DNA of 64,000 nt from Asanoa sp. WMMD1127 (GCF_029626225.1 NZ_JARUBP010000001.1:1860001-1924000), one strand, 5' to 3'. Counted from the first letter of the stretch, positions 8,537 to 16,590 are shown. Notes: a model not told the origin generated them from the letters alone. Translations and numbers: made by a program.

Positions 8537-9462
8537 GGCGTGTCCTGCCGATCATGAGAGCCAGATGATGGTGGCGATTAGAAGCAGGCTTGCCCGGTAG
8601 ATAGCGGCCCGTTTGGCGAAGCGGGTGGCTAGGTCACGCCATTGTTTGAGGCGGTTGAAGCAACGTTCGACGACGTTGCGCTGCCGGTAGATCTGCGGGT
8701 CGAACGCGGGCGGGCGTCCGCCGCGGCTGCCACGCTGCCCGCGGCGGACGATCTGGTCGCTGCGTTCCGGGATCGTGTGCCGGATCCGGCGGCTGCGTAA
8801 CGCCTGCCGGGTCGAGTCGTGGGCGTAACCCTTGTCCGCGATGAGCATGTCCGGGCGTTGACGCGTCCGGCCCGGCCCGCGCCGCACGGTGATCGCGTCG
8901 AGCAGGTTGAGCAGTTGCGGGTTGTCACCGGCCTGGCCACCGGTCAGCAGGATCGACAACGGCCGACCACGGCGGTCCACCGCAAGATGGATCTTGGTGC
9001 TCAGTCCGCCGCGGGAGCGACCCAGCGCCTCACCCTCTTGCGCTGCCACGGCACCGCCGCCGGCACCCCCTTTTTCCGGGCTCCAGCGGCGTGCTGGTGC
9101 GCCCGGACAATCGAGGAGTCCACGCTGACGATCCATTCGACCGGCTGGCCATCATCGAACACCTGCGCATGGGCCAGGATCCGGTCCCACGTGCCGTCAG
9201 CGGTCCACCGTCGTAGCCGTTCATGACAGGTCTTCCACGGCCCATACCGTTCGGGAAGGTCCCGCCATGGCGCGCCTGTGCGTAGCTTCCACAGGATCCC
9301 GTTGATCACCTGCCGGTGATCACGCCACCTGCCCGACCGCGTACCCGGCTCGGGCAACAACGGCTCGATCACCGCCCACGCCCTGTCCGTCAGCTCACCG
9401 CGACCCACCACCACGGCATATTGGACGACCAACCCCTACATGATCGGCAGGACACGCCCTAG
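8533..9462 (-). mobile_element. IS5-family insertion sequence (IS427-like organisation)
   Basis: A 930-bp element is bounded by perfect 24-bp inverted repeats at 8533-8556 and 9439-9462, which read CTAGGGCGTGTCCTGCCGAT at the left end. The outer CTAG (or TA) is probably the target duplication. It carries one transposase gene split over two frames. The insertion lies on the TAG stop of the upstream ESX gene; duplication of the target keeps that stop, so the gene is intact. The element appears complete and may be active. Confidence 0.92.
8552..9432 (-). CDS. IS5-family DDE transposase made by -1 frameshifting
   Basis: The N-terminal frame (9432 down to 9001) encodes the DUF4096-like DNA-binding part (LTDRAWAVIEPLLPEPGTRSGRW) and the first catalytic Asp in VSVDSSIVRAHQ. 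The second frame (from about 9136 down to 8552) encodes GRSRGGLSTKIHLA, the second Asp in LIADKGYAHD and the Glu in RNVVERCFNRLKQWRDLAT. The overlap contains a minus-strand slippery run, AAAAAGGGGG at 9066-9075. A -1 slip there joins ARKKG to GAGGGAVAAQEGEALGRS, as in other two-frame IS5 members. No stop interrupts either part, so this is programmed frameshifting rather than decay. Confidence 0.9.
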
Positions 9463-9471
9463 GACAACCGC

Positions 9472-9675
9472 GCCGGTCCGGGCCGTAGGCCGGTCCGGGC
9501 CGCTCGCCGGTCCGGGCCGCTCGCCGGTCCGGGCCGCTCGCCGGTCCGGGCCGCTCGCCGGTCCGGGCCGCTCGCCGGTCCGGGCCGCTCGCCGGTCCGG
9601 GCTTTAGGCCGGCCAGGACCGTAGACCCGTCCGGGCCGCGCCCCGGTCCAAGCCGCACCCGGTTCGGCCCGGGTC
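9472..9675. repeat. 17-bp tandem repeat (minisatellite)
   Basis: The unit GCCGGTCCGGGCCGCTC repeats with a strict 17-bp period. Units start at 9472 and every 17 bases after; six are identical (9489-9590), the flanking ones end in GTAG or TTTAG, and the last four, to about 9675, are degenerate. The period is not a multiple of three and there are no spacers, so it is neither coding nor CRISPR. It starts ten bases after the IS element and lies just upstream of ligC. Confidence 0.9.
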
Positions 9676-9790
9676 GCAATCGCATTCGTCCGCGCGGCTG
9701 CGTGGGCAGGACCCGGATCGAACGGACCCTGCGCCGGCCCGCCACCGGGGACGGGGCGGTTTTGTCGGCCGGGCGGGACAGAATGGGGGC

Positions 9791-10912
9791 GTGCAGCTGC
9801 CCGTGATGCCGCCTGTGCAGCCGATGTTGGCCAAGTCGGTGGCGGAGATACCGGATGACCGGTTCTATGAGCCCAAGTGGGACGGGTTCCGGTCGATCGT
9901 TTTCCGTGACGGTGACGAGGTCGAGGTCGGGAGTCGCAATGAGCGGCCGATGACTCGCTACTTTCCTGAGATCGTGGCCGCGGTCAAGGAGAGTCTGCCG
10001 CCTCGATGCGTGATTGACGGCGAGATCGTCATTGCCAGCACCGACACGCAGGGGCTCGACTTCGGGGCCTTGCAGCTCCGGCTCCACCCCGCGGCCAGTC
10101 GGGTGCGGCTGCTGGCCGAGCAGACACCGGCCAGCTTCATCGCGTTCGATCTGCTGGCGCTCGGAGACGAGGACTACACCGGGCGGCCGTTCCGGGAGCG
10201 GCGGGCCGCGCTCGAGCACGCGCTGCGGGACGCGCGGCCGCCGGTGCATCTCACGCCGATCACCACTGATCGGGGCATCGCGCGGCAGTGGTTCGACCTG
10301 TTCGAGGGGGCCGGGCTCGACGGGCTGATCGCCAAGAGCGGCGACGAGCCGTACCAGCCCAACAAGCGGATCATGGCGAAGGTCAAGCATGAGCGGACCG
10401 CGGATTGTGTGGTCGCCGGCTACCGCCTGCACAAGACCGAGCCCGAGGCGATCGGGTCGCTGCTGTTGGGCCTCTACGACGATCCGGCCAACCCGGTGCT
10501 GCCCGCGGCCTGGCGTGAATGGAACGGCGGCACCAACCTCAGCTCCGTCGGTGTCATCGGCGCCTTCCCGATGGCCCGCCGCAAGGAACTCTTCCAAGAC
10601 TTGCAGCCGCTGGTCACCGACTTCGCCAGCCATCCGTGGAACTGGGCGGCCGCCTTCGAGGGCGCGGCCGACAGCAACAACGCCAGTCGGTGGAACCCTG
10701 ACAAGGACCTTTCGTTCGTGCCGCTGCGACCCGAGCGGGTGGTCGAGGTCCGCTACGACCATCTCGAAGGGCACCGCTTCCGGCACACCGCGCAGTTCGT
10801 CCGCTGGCGGCCCGACCGGAACCCGGAATCCTGCGGGTACGACCAGCTTGACCAGCCCGTACGCTTCGATGTCGCCGATGTGCTGGCTGGCCGCATCGCA
10901 CCGGAGGCGTAG
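9791..10912 (+). CDS. ligC: ATP-dependent DNA ligase, LigC type
   Basis: It seals nicks in DNA using ATP and is thought to act in repair. The 373-residue protein has the adenylation domain with motif I EPKWDGFR near residue 28 (the Lys is adenylated), a DGEIV motif near 77, LDGLIAK near 180, and motif V MAKVKHERTADC near 200, then an OB-fold domain. There is no polymerase or nuclease domain, so it matches stand-alone LigC rather than LigD. The GTG start at 9791 follows a GGGGG run. No ku gene is adjacent. Confidence 0.92.
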   Translation: MQLPVMPPVQPMLAKSVAEIPDDRFYEPKWDGFRSIVFRDGDEVEVGSRNERPMTRYFPEIVAAVKESLPPRCVIDGEIVIASTDTQGLDFGALQLRLHPAASRVRLLAEQTPASFIAFDLLALGDEDYTGRPFRERRAALEHALRDARPPVHLTPITTDRGIARQWFDLFEGAGLDGLIAKSGDEPYQPNKRIMAKVKHERTADCVVAGYRLHKTEPEAIGSLLLGLYDDPANPVLPAAWREWNGGTNLSSVGVIGAFPMARRKELFQDLQPLVTDFASHPWNWAAAFEGAADSNNASRWNPDKDLSFVPLRPERVVEVRYDHLEGHRFRHTAQFVRWRPDRNPESCGYDQLDQPVRFDVADVLAGRIAPEA

Positions 10913-10937
10913 CCACCACCGGCGGCGGTGGGGTTTT
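10913..10937 (+). terminator. Probable intrinsic terminator after ligC
   Basis: CCACCACC...GGCGGTGG forms an eight-pair stem with one mismatch, followed by GGGGTTTTCC. It begins two bases after the ligC stop. Confidence 0.55.
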
Positions 10938-11043
10938 CCCGACCCTGAGCGGTAGGCCCGTTGATTTCCCCGAGATGATTCGAGGGGTCGACCGGGGCGC
11001 TTCCCGATATCGGCGACGAGGCCGCGGCGGAAGCCTTGATGGC

Positions 11044-11919
11044 ATGACAAAAACCGCCGCCGCCCGCGCTTTCGGAGTCGTTTCGATCCTCGGACTGCTG
11101 ACCGCTGTCGTGGCCACGGTGGTCGGACACATCGGACTCGGCCCTGGGTACGACCCGCTGAAGCTCACGATCAGCGACTACGCGCTGTCCAACCGGGGCG
11201 TGACGATCGAGATCGCGATGGTCGCCCTCGCGCTCGGCGCGCCCGCCCTGCTCGCCGGCCTCCGCGCGGTCGGGGTCGCGATCCGGGGGCTGCCGACCGT
11301 ACTCCTGTCGATCTGGTCCGTCGGAATGCTGATCGCCGCGATCATCCCGACCGACCCGCCCGGCATGGAGGTCATGTCGACCGCCGCGTTGATCCACCGG
11401 TACGCGTCGGTGGCCGCGTTCGTCGTCCTGCCGGTGGCGGCCGTGCTAATCGCCAGCCGGTTCGCCGGTCTCGGCCGCGGGCTGGCCTCGACCGTCCGCC
11501 GCCTCGCCGTCAGCTGCGCGGTCGGCGTCGCGGTGCTCTGGTACGTAGCCTTTCCCGGCGGCCGCGTCATGATGGGCCTGGTCGAGCGCGGCCTGGTCGG
11601 CATCGAGATCGCCATCCTCGCCGTCCTCTCGATCGGCCTCCTGCGCGCCACCCGGACGGGCAAGCCCGCAAGCGCCGAGCCGGCGCCCGTGATCACGACC
11701 CCCACGACCACCGGTGCCGCGGCCGAACCGGCGCTCGCGTCGCCGCGAGCGACCGCCCCGAACTCCGAGGCCGCGATCGCGTCGCCCAAGGCGGGAGCGG
11801 CAGTGCCCGCGGGCGTCGGGGCGGAGATCACGGCCGGCCCGCGACGGGCCGACGCGGCCGGTCGCGCGCTGGTCGGAGCGGTTAGCAGCCCCGCACACCG
11901 GGGTAGTCCGCGGGCATGA
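11044..11919 (+). CDS. DUF998 family membrane protein with Ala/Pro-rich tail
   Basis: The 291-residue product begins MTKTAAARAFGVVS. Residues 1-200 form about six membrane helices, with the DUF998 hallmark GPGYDPLKLTISDYALS in the first loop. Members of this family are integral membrane proteins of unknown function. Residues 205-291 are a low-complexity Ala/Pro/Thr region that runs through the promoter of the next gene. The protein may truly end there, or the original stop may have been lost and the frame extended. The ATG at 11044 has only a weak GGAAG upstream; an alternative start at 10975 adds a basic 23-residue extension. Confidence 0.75.
   Translation: MTKTAAARAFGVVSILGLLTAVVATVVGHIGLGPGYDPLKLTISDYALSNRGVTIEIAMVALALGAPALLAGLRAVGVAIRGLPTVLLSIWSVGMLIAAIIPTDPPGMEVMSTAALIHRYASVAAFVVLPVAAVLIASRFAGLGRGLASTVRRLAVSCAVGVAVLWYVAFPGGRVMMGLVERGLVGIEIAILAVLSIGLLRATRTGKPASAEPAPVITTPTTTGAAAEPALASPRATAPNSEAAIASPKAGAAVPAGVGAEITAGPRRADAAGRALVGAVSSPAHRGSPRA
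11881..11906 (+). promoter_or_regulatory. SigB/SigF-type promoter of the first small acidic gene
   Basis: GTTAGC (11881-11886), 14 bases, then GGGTAG (11901-11906). This fits the general-stress sigma consensus of actinobacteria (GTTT or GNNT, 14-16 bases, GGGTA). The same pair at the same spacing precedes the duplicated gene. The start codon is ten bases past the -10 element, so the transcript should be almost leaderless. Confidence 0.65.
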
Positions 11920-12122
11920 CCGACGACCGCACCCAGTCCGGCGCCGACCGCGAGCCGCCTCAGGGCGACGTGCTCGGCAGCGACGACTACCAGGAACAGG
12001 GCGAAGCCATCCTCATGGAAACGGACATCCGGGACGAGGAGCCCGAGGCCACCGAAGAGGAGGTCCTCCAGCACCGCACTCCCGAGGTGATCGAGGAGCG
12101 GCTCGACGAGGACCCGGAGTAA
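11916..12122 (+). CDS. Small acidic protein, first copy of a tandem pair
   Basis: The 68-residue product starts MTDDRTQSGADREPPQGD and continues GSDDYQEQGEAILMETDIRD. It is strongly acidic, has no Cys or membrane segment and is probably disordered or helical. It shares N-terminus and core with the gene at 12161, and the homology extends into the promoter, so the unit was duplicated. Its ATG overlaps the stop of the DUF998 gene in an ATGA, but it also has its own SigB-type promoter, so a role under stress or in stationary phase is likely. I do not recognise a named family. Confidence 0.75.
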   Translation: MTDDRTQSGADREPPQGDVLGSDDYQEQGEAILMETDIRDEEPEATEEEVLQHRTPEVIEERLDEDPE

Positions 12123-12124
12123 CG

Positions 12125-12150
12125 GTTAGCGAAAGATCCGACCGGGGTAG
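12125..12150 (+). promoter_or_regulatory. SigB/SigF-type promoter of the second small acidic gene
   Basis: GTTAGC (12125-12130), 14 bases, then GGGTAG (12145-12150), identical in sequence and spacing to the element at 11881. The ATG at 12161 again lies ten bases past the -10, leaving little or no untranslated leader. Confidence 0.65.
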
Positions 12151-12160
12151 TCCCGGATGC

Positions 12161-12355
12161 ATGACCGACGACCGCACGCAGGCCCGGGCCGAATATCCGC
12201 TTCCTGAAGAGGAGCGGGTGGGCAGCGACGACTTCCAGGAACAAGCCGAGGCGATCCTGCTGGAATCGGACATCCGGGAGGGAGAAGCCGAGGCCAACGT
12301 CCGAGGCGCAGATCCGCCGGTCGAGCGCCGTACGTCCGAGGAAGCAGCCGAATAG
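12161..12355 (+). CDS. Small acidic protein, second copy of the tandem pair
   Basis: The 64-residue product starts MTDDRTQARAEYPLPEEE and continues GSDDFQEQAEAILLESDIRE, clearly paralogous to the 68-residue protein just upstream. The C-terminal third has diverged and lacks the EEVLQHRTPEVIEERLDED segment of copy one. A strong terminator follows one base after the stop. It is probably a general-stress protein given the promoter; the biochemical role is unknown. Confidence 0.75.
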   Translation: MTDDRTQARAEYPLPEEERVGSDDFQEQAEAILLESDIREGEAEANVRGADPPVERRTSEEAAE

Positions 12356-12387
12356 CGAAGATCCCGGCAGCGATGCCGGGATCTTCG
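12356..12387. terminator. Strong bidirectional terminator
   Basis: CGAAGATCCCGGCA, loop GCGA, then the exact complement: a perfect 14-bp stem between the second small gene and the convergent oxidoreductase gene that ends at 12403. Confidence 0.85.
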
Positions 12388-12402
12388 TCTGTGCGCGGGG
12401 GG

Positions 12403-13254
12403 TCAGGGTCGCAGCGGCGCCTGCGAGACGGCGGTCCGCATCTCGTCGGGCGTGCCGGGCGGCACCCACTCCATCCACCACGTCGCGCCCGCCTCGGCCA
12501 CGGTCGCCACGTGCAGCCGCTCCGCCGACCAGTCCGCCCGCCGCCGCCGGCCGCCGACCACCAGATCGAAGCCCTCGACCGCACCCCGGTCGGCCCGCAC
12601 CCGCTCGAGGATCGCCGTCACGTCGGCGGCCGACAGCTCCTCCGGGGCGTCGGAGTAGCGATCATCCGACGACCGCCGGTACGGCAGGAAGCCGTCGTGC
12701 CGCGCCGCCCGGGACACCGCCGCGCGACCCGGCCAGCCGCCGCCGATCCAGATGGGCACCCGTACCGGTGCGGGTTGGAACAGCACGTCGTCGACGCGGA
12801 AGTGGGCGCCGGCGAAGCTGAACCGCTCCCCCGAGAACAAACCGACGAGGATCCGCAGCGACTCGTCGAGCAACTGGGCCCGCACCCGGGGATCAGAGAC
12901 ACCGCCGAACCGGGCGTACGCGTCGTCCTTAGGATCGCCGACCCCGAGGCCCAGCACCACCCGCCCGCCGCTGAGCTGGTCGAGCGTGGCGACCCGGCGA
13001 GCCAGCTCCCACGGTAGGTGCCGGGCCCCGCCGGTCACCGTCGTGCCGAGCCGCACCGACGACGTCGCGGCGGCCATCGCCGCCAGGGCCACCCACACGT
13101 CGGCCGTCGGACAGTCGGGTTCCGCGTTGTAGACGAGGTAGTCCTCGAGGAAGACACCGTCCCAACCGGCGTCCTCGGCGCGGCGGGCGAGCTCGGCCAG
13201 CAGTCGGGGATCGGCACACGCGGCGCCGCAGGGCAGTTCCAGTCCACAGAGCAT
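12403..13254 (-). CDS. LLM-class (luciferase-like) flavin-dependent oxidoreductase
   Basis: The 283-residue protein is a TIM-barrel luciferase-like monooxygenase that would use FMN or F420. Family features are GWDGVFLEDYL near residue 30, the SVRLGTTVTGGARHLPWELAR segment near 70, DQLSGGRVVLGLGVG near 95, and VPIWIGGGWPG near 170. It starts 26 bp after the stop of the B12-binding protein gene on the same strand, so it is probably the third gene of the phosphatase/B12 operon. The substrate is unknown. The ATG at 13254 abuts a GGCGGG, so the start is uncertain. Confidence 0.82.
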   Translation of the reverse strand: MLCGLELPCGAACADPRLLAELARRAEDAGWDGVFLEDYLVYNAEPDCPTADVWVALAAMAAATSSVRLGTTVTGGARHLPWELARRVATLDQLSGGRVVLGLGVGDPKDDAYARFGGVSDPRVRAQLLDESLRILVGLFSGERFSFAGAHFRVDDVLFQPAPVRVPIWIGGGWPGRAAVSRAARHDGFLPYRRSSDDRYSDAPEELSAADVTAILERVRADRGAVEGFDLVVGGRRRRADWSAERLHVATVAEAGATWWMEWVPPGTPDEMRTAVSQAPLRP

Positions 13255-13280
13255 CCCGCCGCTTTACCCAGCGGGCAGGC

Positions 13281-14273
13281 TCAGCTCACGGCGGCGCCGC
13301 GCAGGAAGGCGTGGGCGCGCGGGAAGTCCCGCAGCCGATCGGCCAGGACGTCGAACGTCCGCCCGACGGTGTGCAGCGGCACGCCGCGGCTGTCCAGCAC
13401 CTCGCAAAGCCAGCCGACGAACTCGCCGAACAGCGTCGCGTCGTCGACGTAGACCGCGGCCGCCAGCGAGTCCACGATGTAGCCCAGGTCCGCGACCGTG
13501 GCGTCGACCTGAGCGGGCGAATAGCGCGACAGGTCCAGCCGGTCCAGCGCGAGGTCGATCAGCTCGACGCGGGCGGCGACCAGGCCGGCGTACTCGGTGT
13601 CGTCGACGAGCGACGGTGCGGACGCGCTGTCGAACGCGGCCGTCGCCAGCACCGACGAGGCGGCCCGGGCGTCGGTGGCGTAGGCGACGCCTAGCTTGCT
13701 CGCCCACCGGCCGTCGGCACCGAAACCACGGCCGCCGACCAGCACGGGTACGTCGGTGCGCCGGCACGCCTCGATCGCCTGGAACGCGAGCGGCAGCCGC
13801 ATCGGCAGCGCGCAGGCGAGCAGCACCGCGCGCGGGTCGTGGCGGTGCAGGTAGGAGACGAGGTGCGGGGACGGCACGCTGGCGCCGAGGAAGGTGACGT
13901 CCCACCCGTCGAGCCGCAGCACCTCGGACACGAGGCGGGCCGGCAACGCGTGCCATTCGCCGTCCATGCAGGCCACCACGACCCGGTCGCGGGTCGCGCG
14001 CGGCCGGACCGCGACCGACACCGCCGCCACCACCCGCTCGCTGACGTGGGTGGCGGCGTGCTCCTGGGCGACGCTCCACTCGTTGCGCTGCCACCACTCG
14101 CCGACCTGGGCCTGGGCGGGGGCGACCAGCGAAAGCAGCACCTCGTCGGCCGGCACCCCGTCGTCGAGCAACGCCAGGGCGATGTCGATCGCGCCGTGCT
14201 CGTCGGCCGCGTCGAGGCAGCGCAGGTAGTCCGGGTAGGCGCTCTCCAGGGTCGGCGAAAGCACCGCGGTCAC
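13281..14273 (-). CDS. B12-binding photosensor-like protein without a DNA-binding domain
   Basis: The 330-residue protein has a helical domain (about residues 10-90) and a cobalamin-binding Rossmann domain (about 95-205). It keeps the CarH/LitR photosensor motif W-x9-E-H (W61, E71, H72), which caps the upper face of adenosylcobalamin, and GEWH with His108 as the candidate lower axial ligand, followed by DGWDVTFLGASVPSP. CarH has a MerR-type HTH in front; here there is none. A helical C-terminal domain of about 115 residues is present instead. Its ATG overlaps the stop of the PP2C phosphatase gene (ATGA), so the two are translationally coupled. It is probably a light or cobalamin sensor that controls the phosphatase; this is inferred. 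Confidence 0.82.
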   Translation of the reverse strand: MTAVLSPTLESAYPDYLRCLDAADEHGAIDIALALLDDGVPADEVLLSLVAPAQAQVGEWWQRNEWSVAQEHAATHVSERVVAAVSVAVRPRATRDRVVVACMDGEWHALPARLVSEVLRLDGWDVTFLGASVPSPHLVSYLHRHDPRAVLLACALPMRLPLAFQAIEACRRTDVPVLVGGRGFGADGRWASKLGVAYATDARAASSVLATAAFDSASAPSLVDDTEYAGLVAARVELIDLALDRLDLSRYSPAQVDATVADLGYIVDSLAAAVYVDDATLFGEFVGWLCEVLDSRGVPLHTVGRTFDVLADRLRDFPRAHAFLRGAAVS

Positions 14274-15970
14274 GAAGCCGACCGCCGATCAGGGACGGCG
14301 TGCAGGTGCCGAGCCGGCGAGCCGGGCGAGACGGCGCGCACCGCGAACACGGCGATGTCGTCGTGGTTGCGACCGCCGAGCCAGTCGCCGATGACCTGCT
14401 CGACCCGTTCGGCGAGCGCGGGCGCCGGCATCCGCTGGCAGCCGCCGAGCGCGTCGACGAGCCGCGCGGCGCCGAACTGCTCGCCCCGGATGCCGCCACG
14501 GGCCTCGGTCACGCCGTCGCTGAACAGCAGGCAGGTCTCCCCCGCCGCGAGCTGGACGGTGATCGACGCGATCCGCGGGTCGGGCACCACGCCGATCAGC
14601 ATGCCGCGCAGGTCGACCGTCTCCACCGCGCCGTCGGCGCGGACCACGATCGGCGGGAGGTGGCCGCCGCTGGCCAGGGTGAGCGACAAACCGCCGCCGT
14701 GCACGGGGTTGGCCCGGCCCAGCACCATGGTGGCGAAGCGGCCGTGGCCGTGTGCTCGGGTCGTCTCCAGGACGGAGTCGTTGAGCAGGGTCAGCAGCCG
14801 GGCCGGGTCGGACTCGATCCGCCGCAGCGCCTGCAGGCCCTGCCGGATCTGGCCGGTGAAGACGGCCGCGTCGACGCCCTTGCCGGACACGTCGCCGAGG
14901 TAGAAGAGCGCGCCGCCGTCGGGCAGCTCGTGGGCGCCGTAGAAGTCGCCGCCGATCCGCAGCGAGCTCTGCGCCGGCCGGTAGGCGGCGCCCCACTGCA
15001 CGCCGCCGACGCTGGGCGGCTCGGTCGGGGCGAGGCTGGCCTGCAGCGTCTCGGCCACCTCGGCCTGGTCGCGGTAGAGGACAGCGGCGTCGAGCGCGGC
15101 GCCGGCCCGGGCGGCGAACCCGCGCAGCATCTGCATGTCGTGTTCGTCGAGGTCGGCGGACCGCACGACGACCAGCGCGCCGGTCGCGGCCGAGCTGCCG
15201 GGCAGCGGGACCACCCGGACCGCGACGGTGCCGGGGTCGCGGTCACCCAGCCAGCCGGCCTCGGCCAACTGCTCGGCGAGCCAGTCGGCCTCGGAAGGCT
15301 CGGTGCCCCGCAACGCGTCCTCGACCCCGGGTGGCAGGTCGTCGGCGTTCAGCACGCCGCCGTCGACGAGCGCCGGGCCCTCGGCGTCACCGCCGGCGGC
15401 GCGCCACCACCGGGCCCGGCCGCGGCGCGGCGCGAGCACGACGACCGCGACCTCACCCAGCGTGGGTACGGCCAACCGCACGGCCGCCCGGGCCGCCCGG
15501 TCCTCGTGCAGCGGGTTGCCGAGCTTCTGGCTGGCGGTGGCCAGGAACCGCGCCCGCCCGCGCTCGGCGAGCAGGGCATCGGAGCGGGCGATGGCGTCGG
15601 TGACGTCCTCGACGTACCACGCGATGCTGGTGGCGCCCCCGACCGTGAGGTCGACGCGGCGGCAGCGCACCCGGCGCTCGCCGATGGTCAACTCACCCGG
15701 TTCCAGTGGGGCGATGCCGCAACCGGCCAGCGTGCGGCCGACGGCCAGGCCGGGCATCAGCTCGAGCGCGGGCTGGCTGAACTCGCGGACCACGCCGGTC
15801 GGATCGGTGACGACGACGCCTTCACGGAAATGGTCGACCAGCGTGGTTTCGGTCAGGACGGGAGAGATGCGACGTGGCGCGGATGGTGCCACGGCGGACC
15901 GGCCGGGCGCCGCCGTTGCCGGGACCTGGCGACCGCCCGACTCCGAACCTGCCAGGTCGGCGGTACTCAC
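14270..15970 (-). CDS. PAS-GAF-PP2C (SpoIIE-type) serine phosphatase
   Basis: The 566-residue protein should dephosphorylate an anti-sigma antagonist (STAS protein) in a partner-switching pathway. Residues 40-130 form a PAS-like domain (VDHFREGVVVTDPTGVVREF), about 135-300 a GAF-like domain, and 315-550 the PP2C catalytic domain. The metal-binding Asp motifs are present: GGDFYG, LGDVSGKGVDAA, SDGVTEARGG and NHDDIAVFAV. It therefore looks active. The GTG start at 15970 has AGGGAG upstream at a slightly long distance. It is first in an operon with the B12 sensor and flavin oxidoreductase and divergent from the STAS gene, its likely substrate. There is no anti-sigma kinase in the cluster. Confidence 0.9.
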   Translation of the reverse strand: MSTADLAGSESGGRQVPATAAPGRSAVAPSAPRRISPVLTETTLVDHFREGVVVTDPTGVVREFSQPALELMPGLAVGRTLAGCGIAPLEPGELTIGERRVRCRRVDLTVGGATSIAWYVEDVTDAIARSDALLAERGRARFLATASQKLGNPLHEDRAARAAVRLAVPTLGEVAVVVLAPRRGRARWWRAAGGDAEGPALVDGGVLNADDLPPGVEDALRGTEPSEADWLAEQLAEAGWLGDRDPGTVAVRVVPLPGSSAATGALVVVRSADLDEHDMQMLRGFAARAGAALDAAVLYRDQAEVAETLQASLAPTEPPSVGGVQWGAAYRPAQSSLRIGGDFYGAHELPDGGALFYLGDVSGKGVDAAVFTGQIRQGLQALRRIESDPARLLTLLNDSVLETTRAHGHGRFATMVLGRANPVHGGGLSLTLASGGHLPPIVVRADGAVETVDLRGMLIGVVPDPRIASITVQLAAGETCLLFSDGVTEARGGIRGEQFGAARLVDALGGCQRMPAPALAERVEQVIGDWLGGRNHDDIAVFAVRAVSPGSPARHLHAVPDRRSAS

Positions 15971-16152
15971 GTGCGTCGACTACTCCCTGATCAGTCGGCC
16001 TTGGAAGCCCACCCTACGCGCTTGTTTGCCATGCGGCATGCGACGCCTTCCGGAGCTGATCACCCGATCGACCGTACCCCCACGTCCAACCGGGCGGACC
16101 AGGCGCGGGTGTCCTACAGTGGAGCGGACGTTACGGCACGGAGGTGGCAACG

Positions 16153-16515
16153 GTGAGTCGGCTGGTACCTGACCCGACACCGCTTGTCGTCGATGTCGCC
16201 GACGGTGCCGATGCCGTCGTCACTGTGCGAGGTGACCTCGACTTCCCGTGCGCCGACGTCCTGCGGGTCGCGCTGACCACCGCCCTCGATCGCGAGCCGG
16301 CCAGCCTGACCATCGATGTCGAGCGACTGACGTTCATCGACAGCACCGGCCTGGCCGTGCTCGTGCACGCCTGGCGGCGCGGCAGCGAGGCCGGCGTCCC
16401 CGTCAGCCTGCGGTCGGTCCCGTCGTTCCTGGCATCGATCCTCGACATCACCGGCGTGGGCGAGCTGCTCTCCCGCCCGGCGTCCGCGGCCACCTCCGAC
16501 GCCGCCACCGCCTGA
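16153..16515 (+). CDS. STAS-domain anti-sigma factor antagonist
   Basis: The 120-residue protein is a single STAS domain of the SpoIIAA/RsbV type. The motif FIDSTGLAVLV near residue 62 contains the Ser that an anti-sigma kinase phosphorylates and a PP2C enzyme dephosphorylates. An upstream GTG at 16144 overlaps the GGAGG ribosome binding site (16140-16144); the GTG at 16153 has eight-base spacing and is chosen. It is divergent from the PP2C/B12 operon across 182 bp, which suggests it is that phosphatase's substrate. Its partner kinase must be encoded elsewhere. Confidence 0.9.
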   Translation: MSRLVPDPTPLVVDVADGADAVVTVRGDLDFPCADVLRVALTTALDREPASLTIDVERLTFIDSTGLAVLVHAWRRGSEAGVPVSLRSVPSFLASILDITGVGELLSRPASAATSDAATA

Positions 16516-16557
16516 GACCGTCGTTCGCCGATGGCGAACCTTTGCGTAATTCGGTTG

Positions 16558-16576
16558 TGAGTGAGTCACTCACTCA
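16558..16576. promoter_or_regulatory. TetR operator inside the promoter of the exporter operon
   Basis: TGAGTGAGTCACTCACTCA is a perfect 19-bp palindrome around a central C. It lies between a TTGTGA (16555-16560) and a TTAACC (16578-16583) separated by 17 bases, so a bound repressor would block RNA polymerase directly. The predicted transcript begins near 16590, at the GTG of the tetR gene, which has no ribosome binding site; the message may be leaderless. Confidence 0.75.
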
Positions 16577-16590
16577 GTTAACCTCGCGAC

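Noticed and set aside
9472-9607. CRISPR array
   Set aside because: The 17-bp units follow each other without spacers and no cas gene is near.
9470-10900. Long minus-strand reading frame through the minisatellite and ligC
   Set aside because: It is the reverse of a clear ligase gene and its repeats (RTGERPGPASGPD) come only from the 17-bp unit; GC-rich DNA leaves such frames open.
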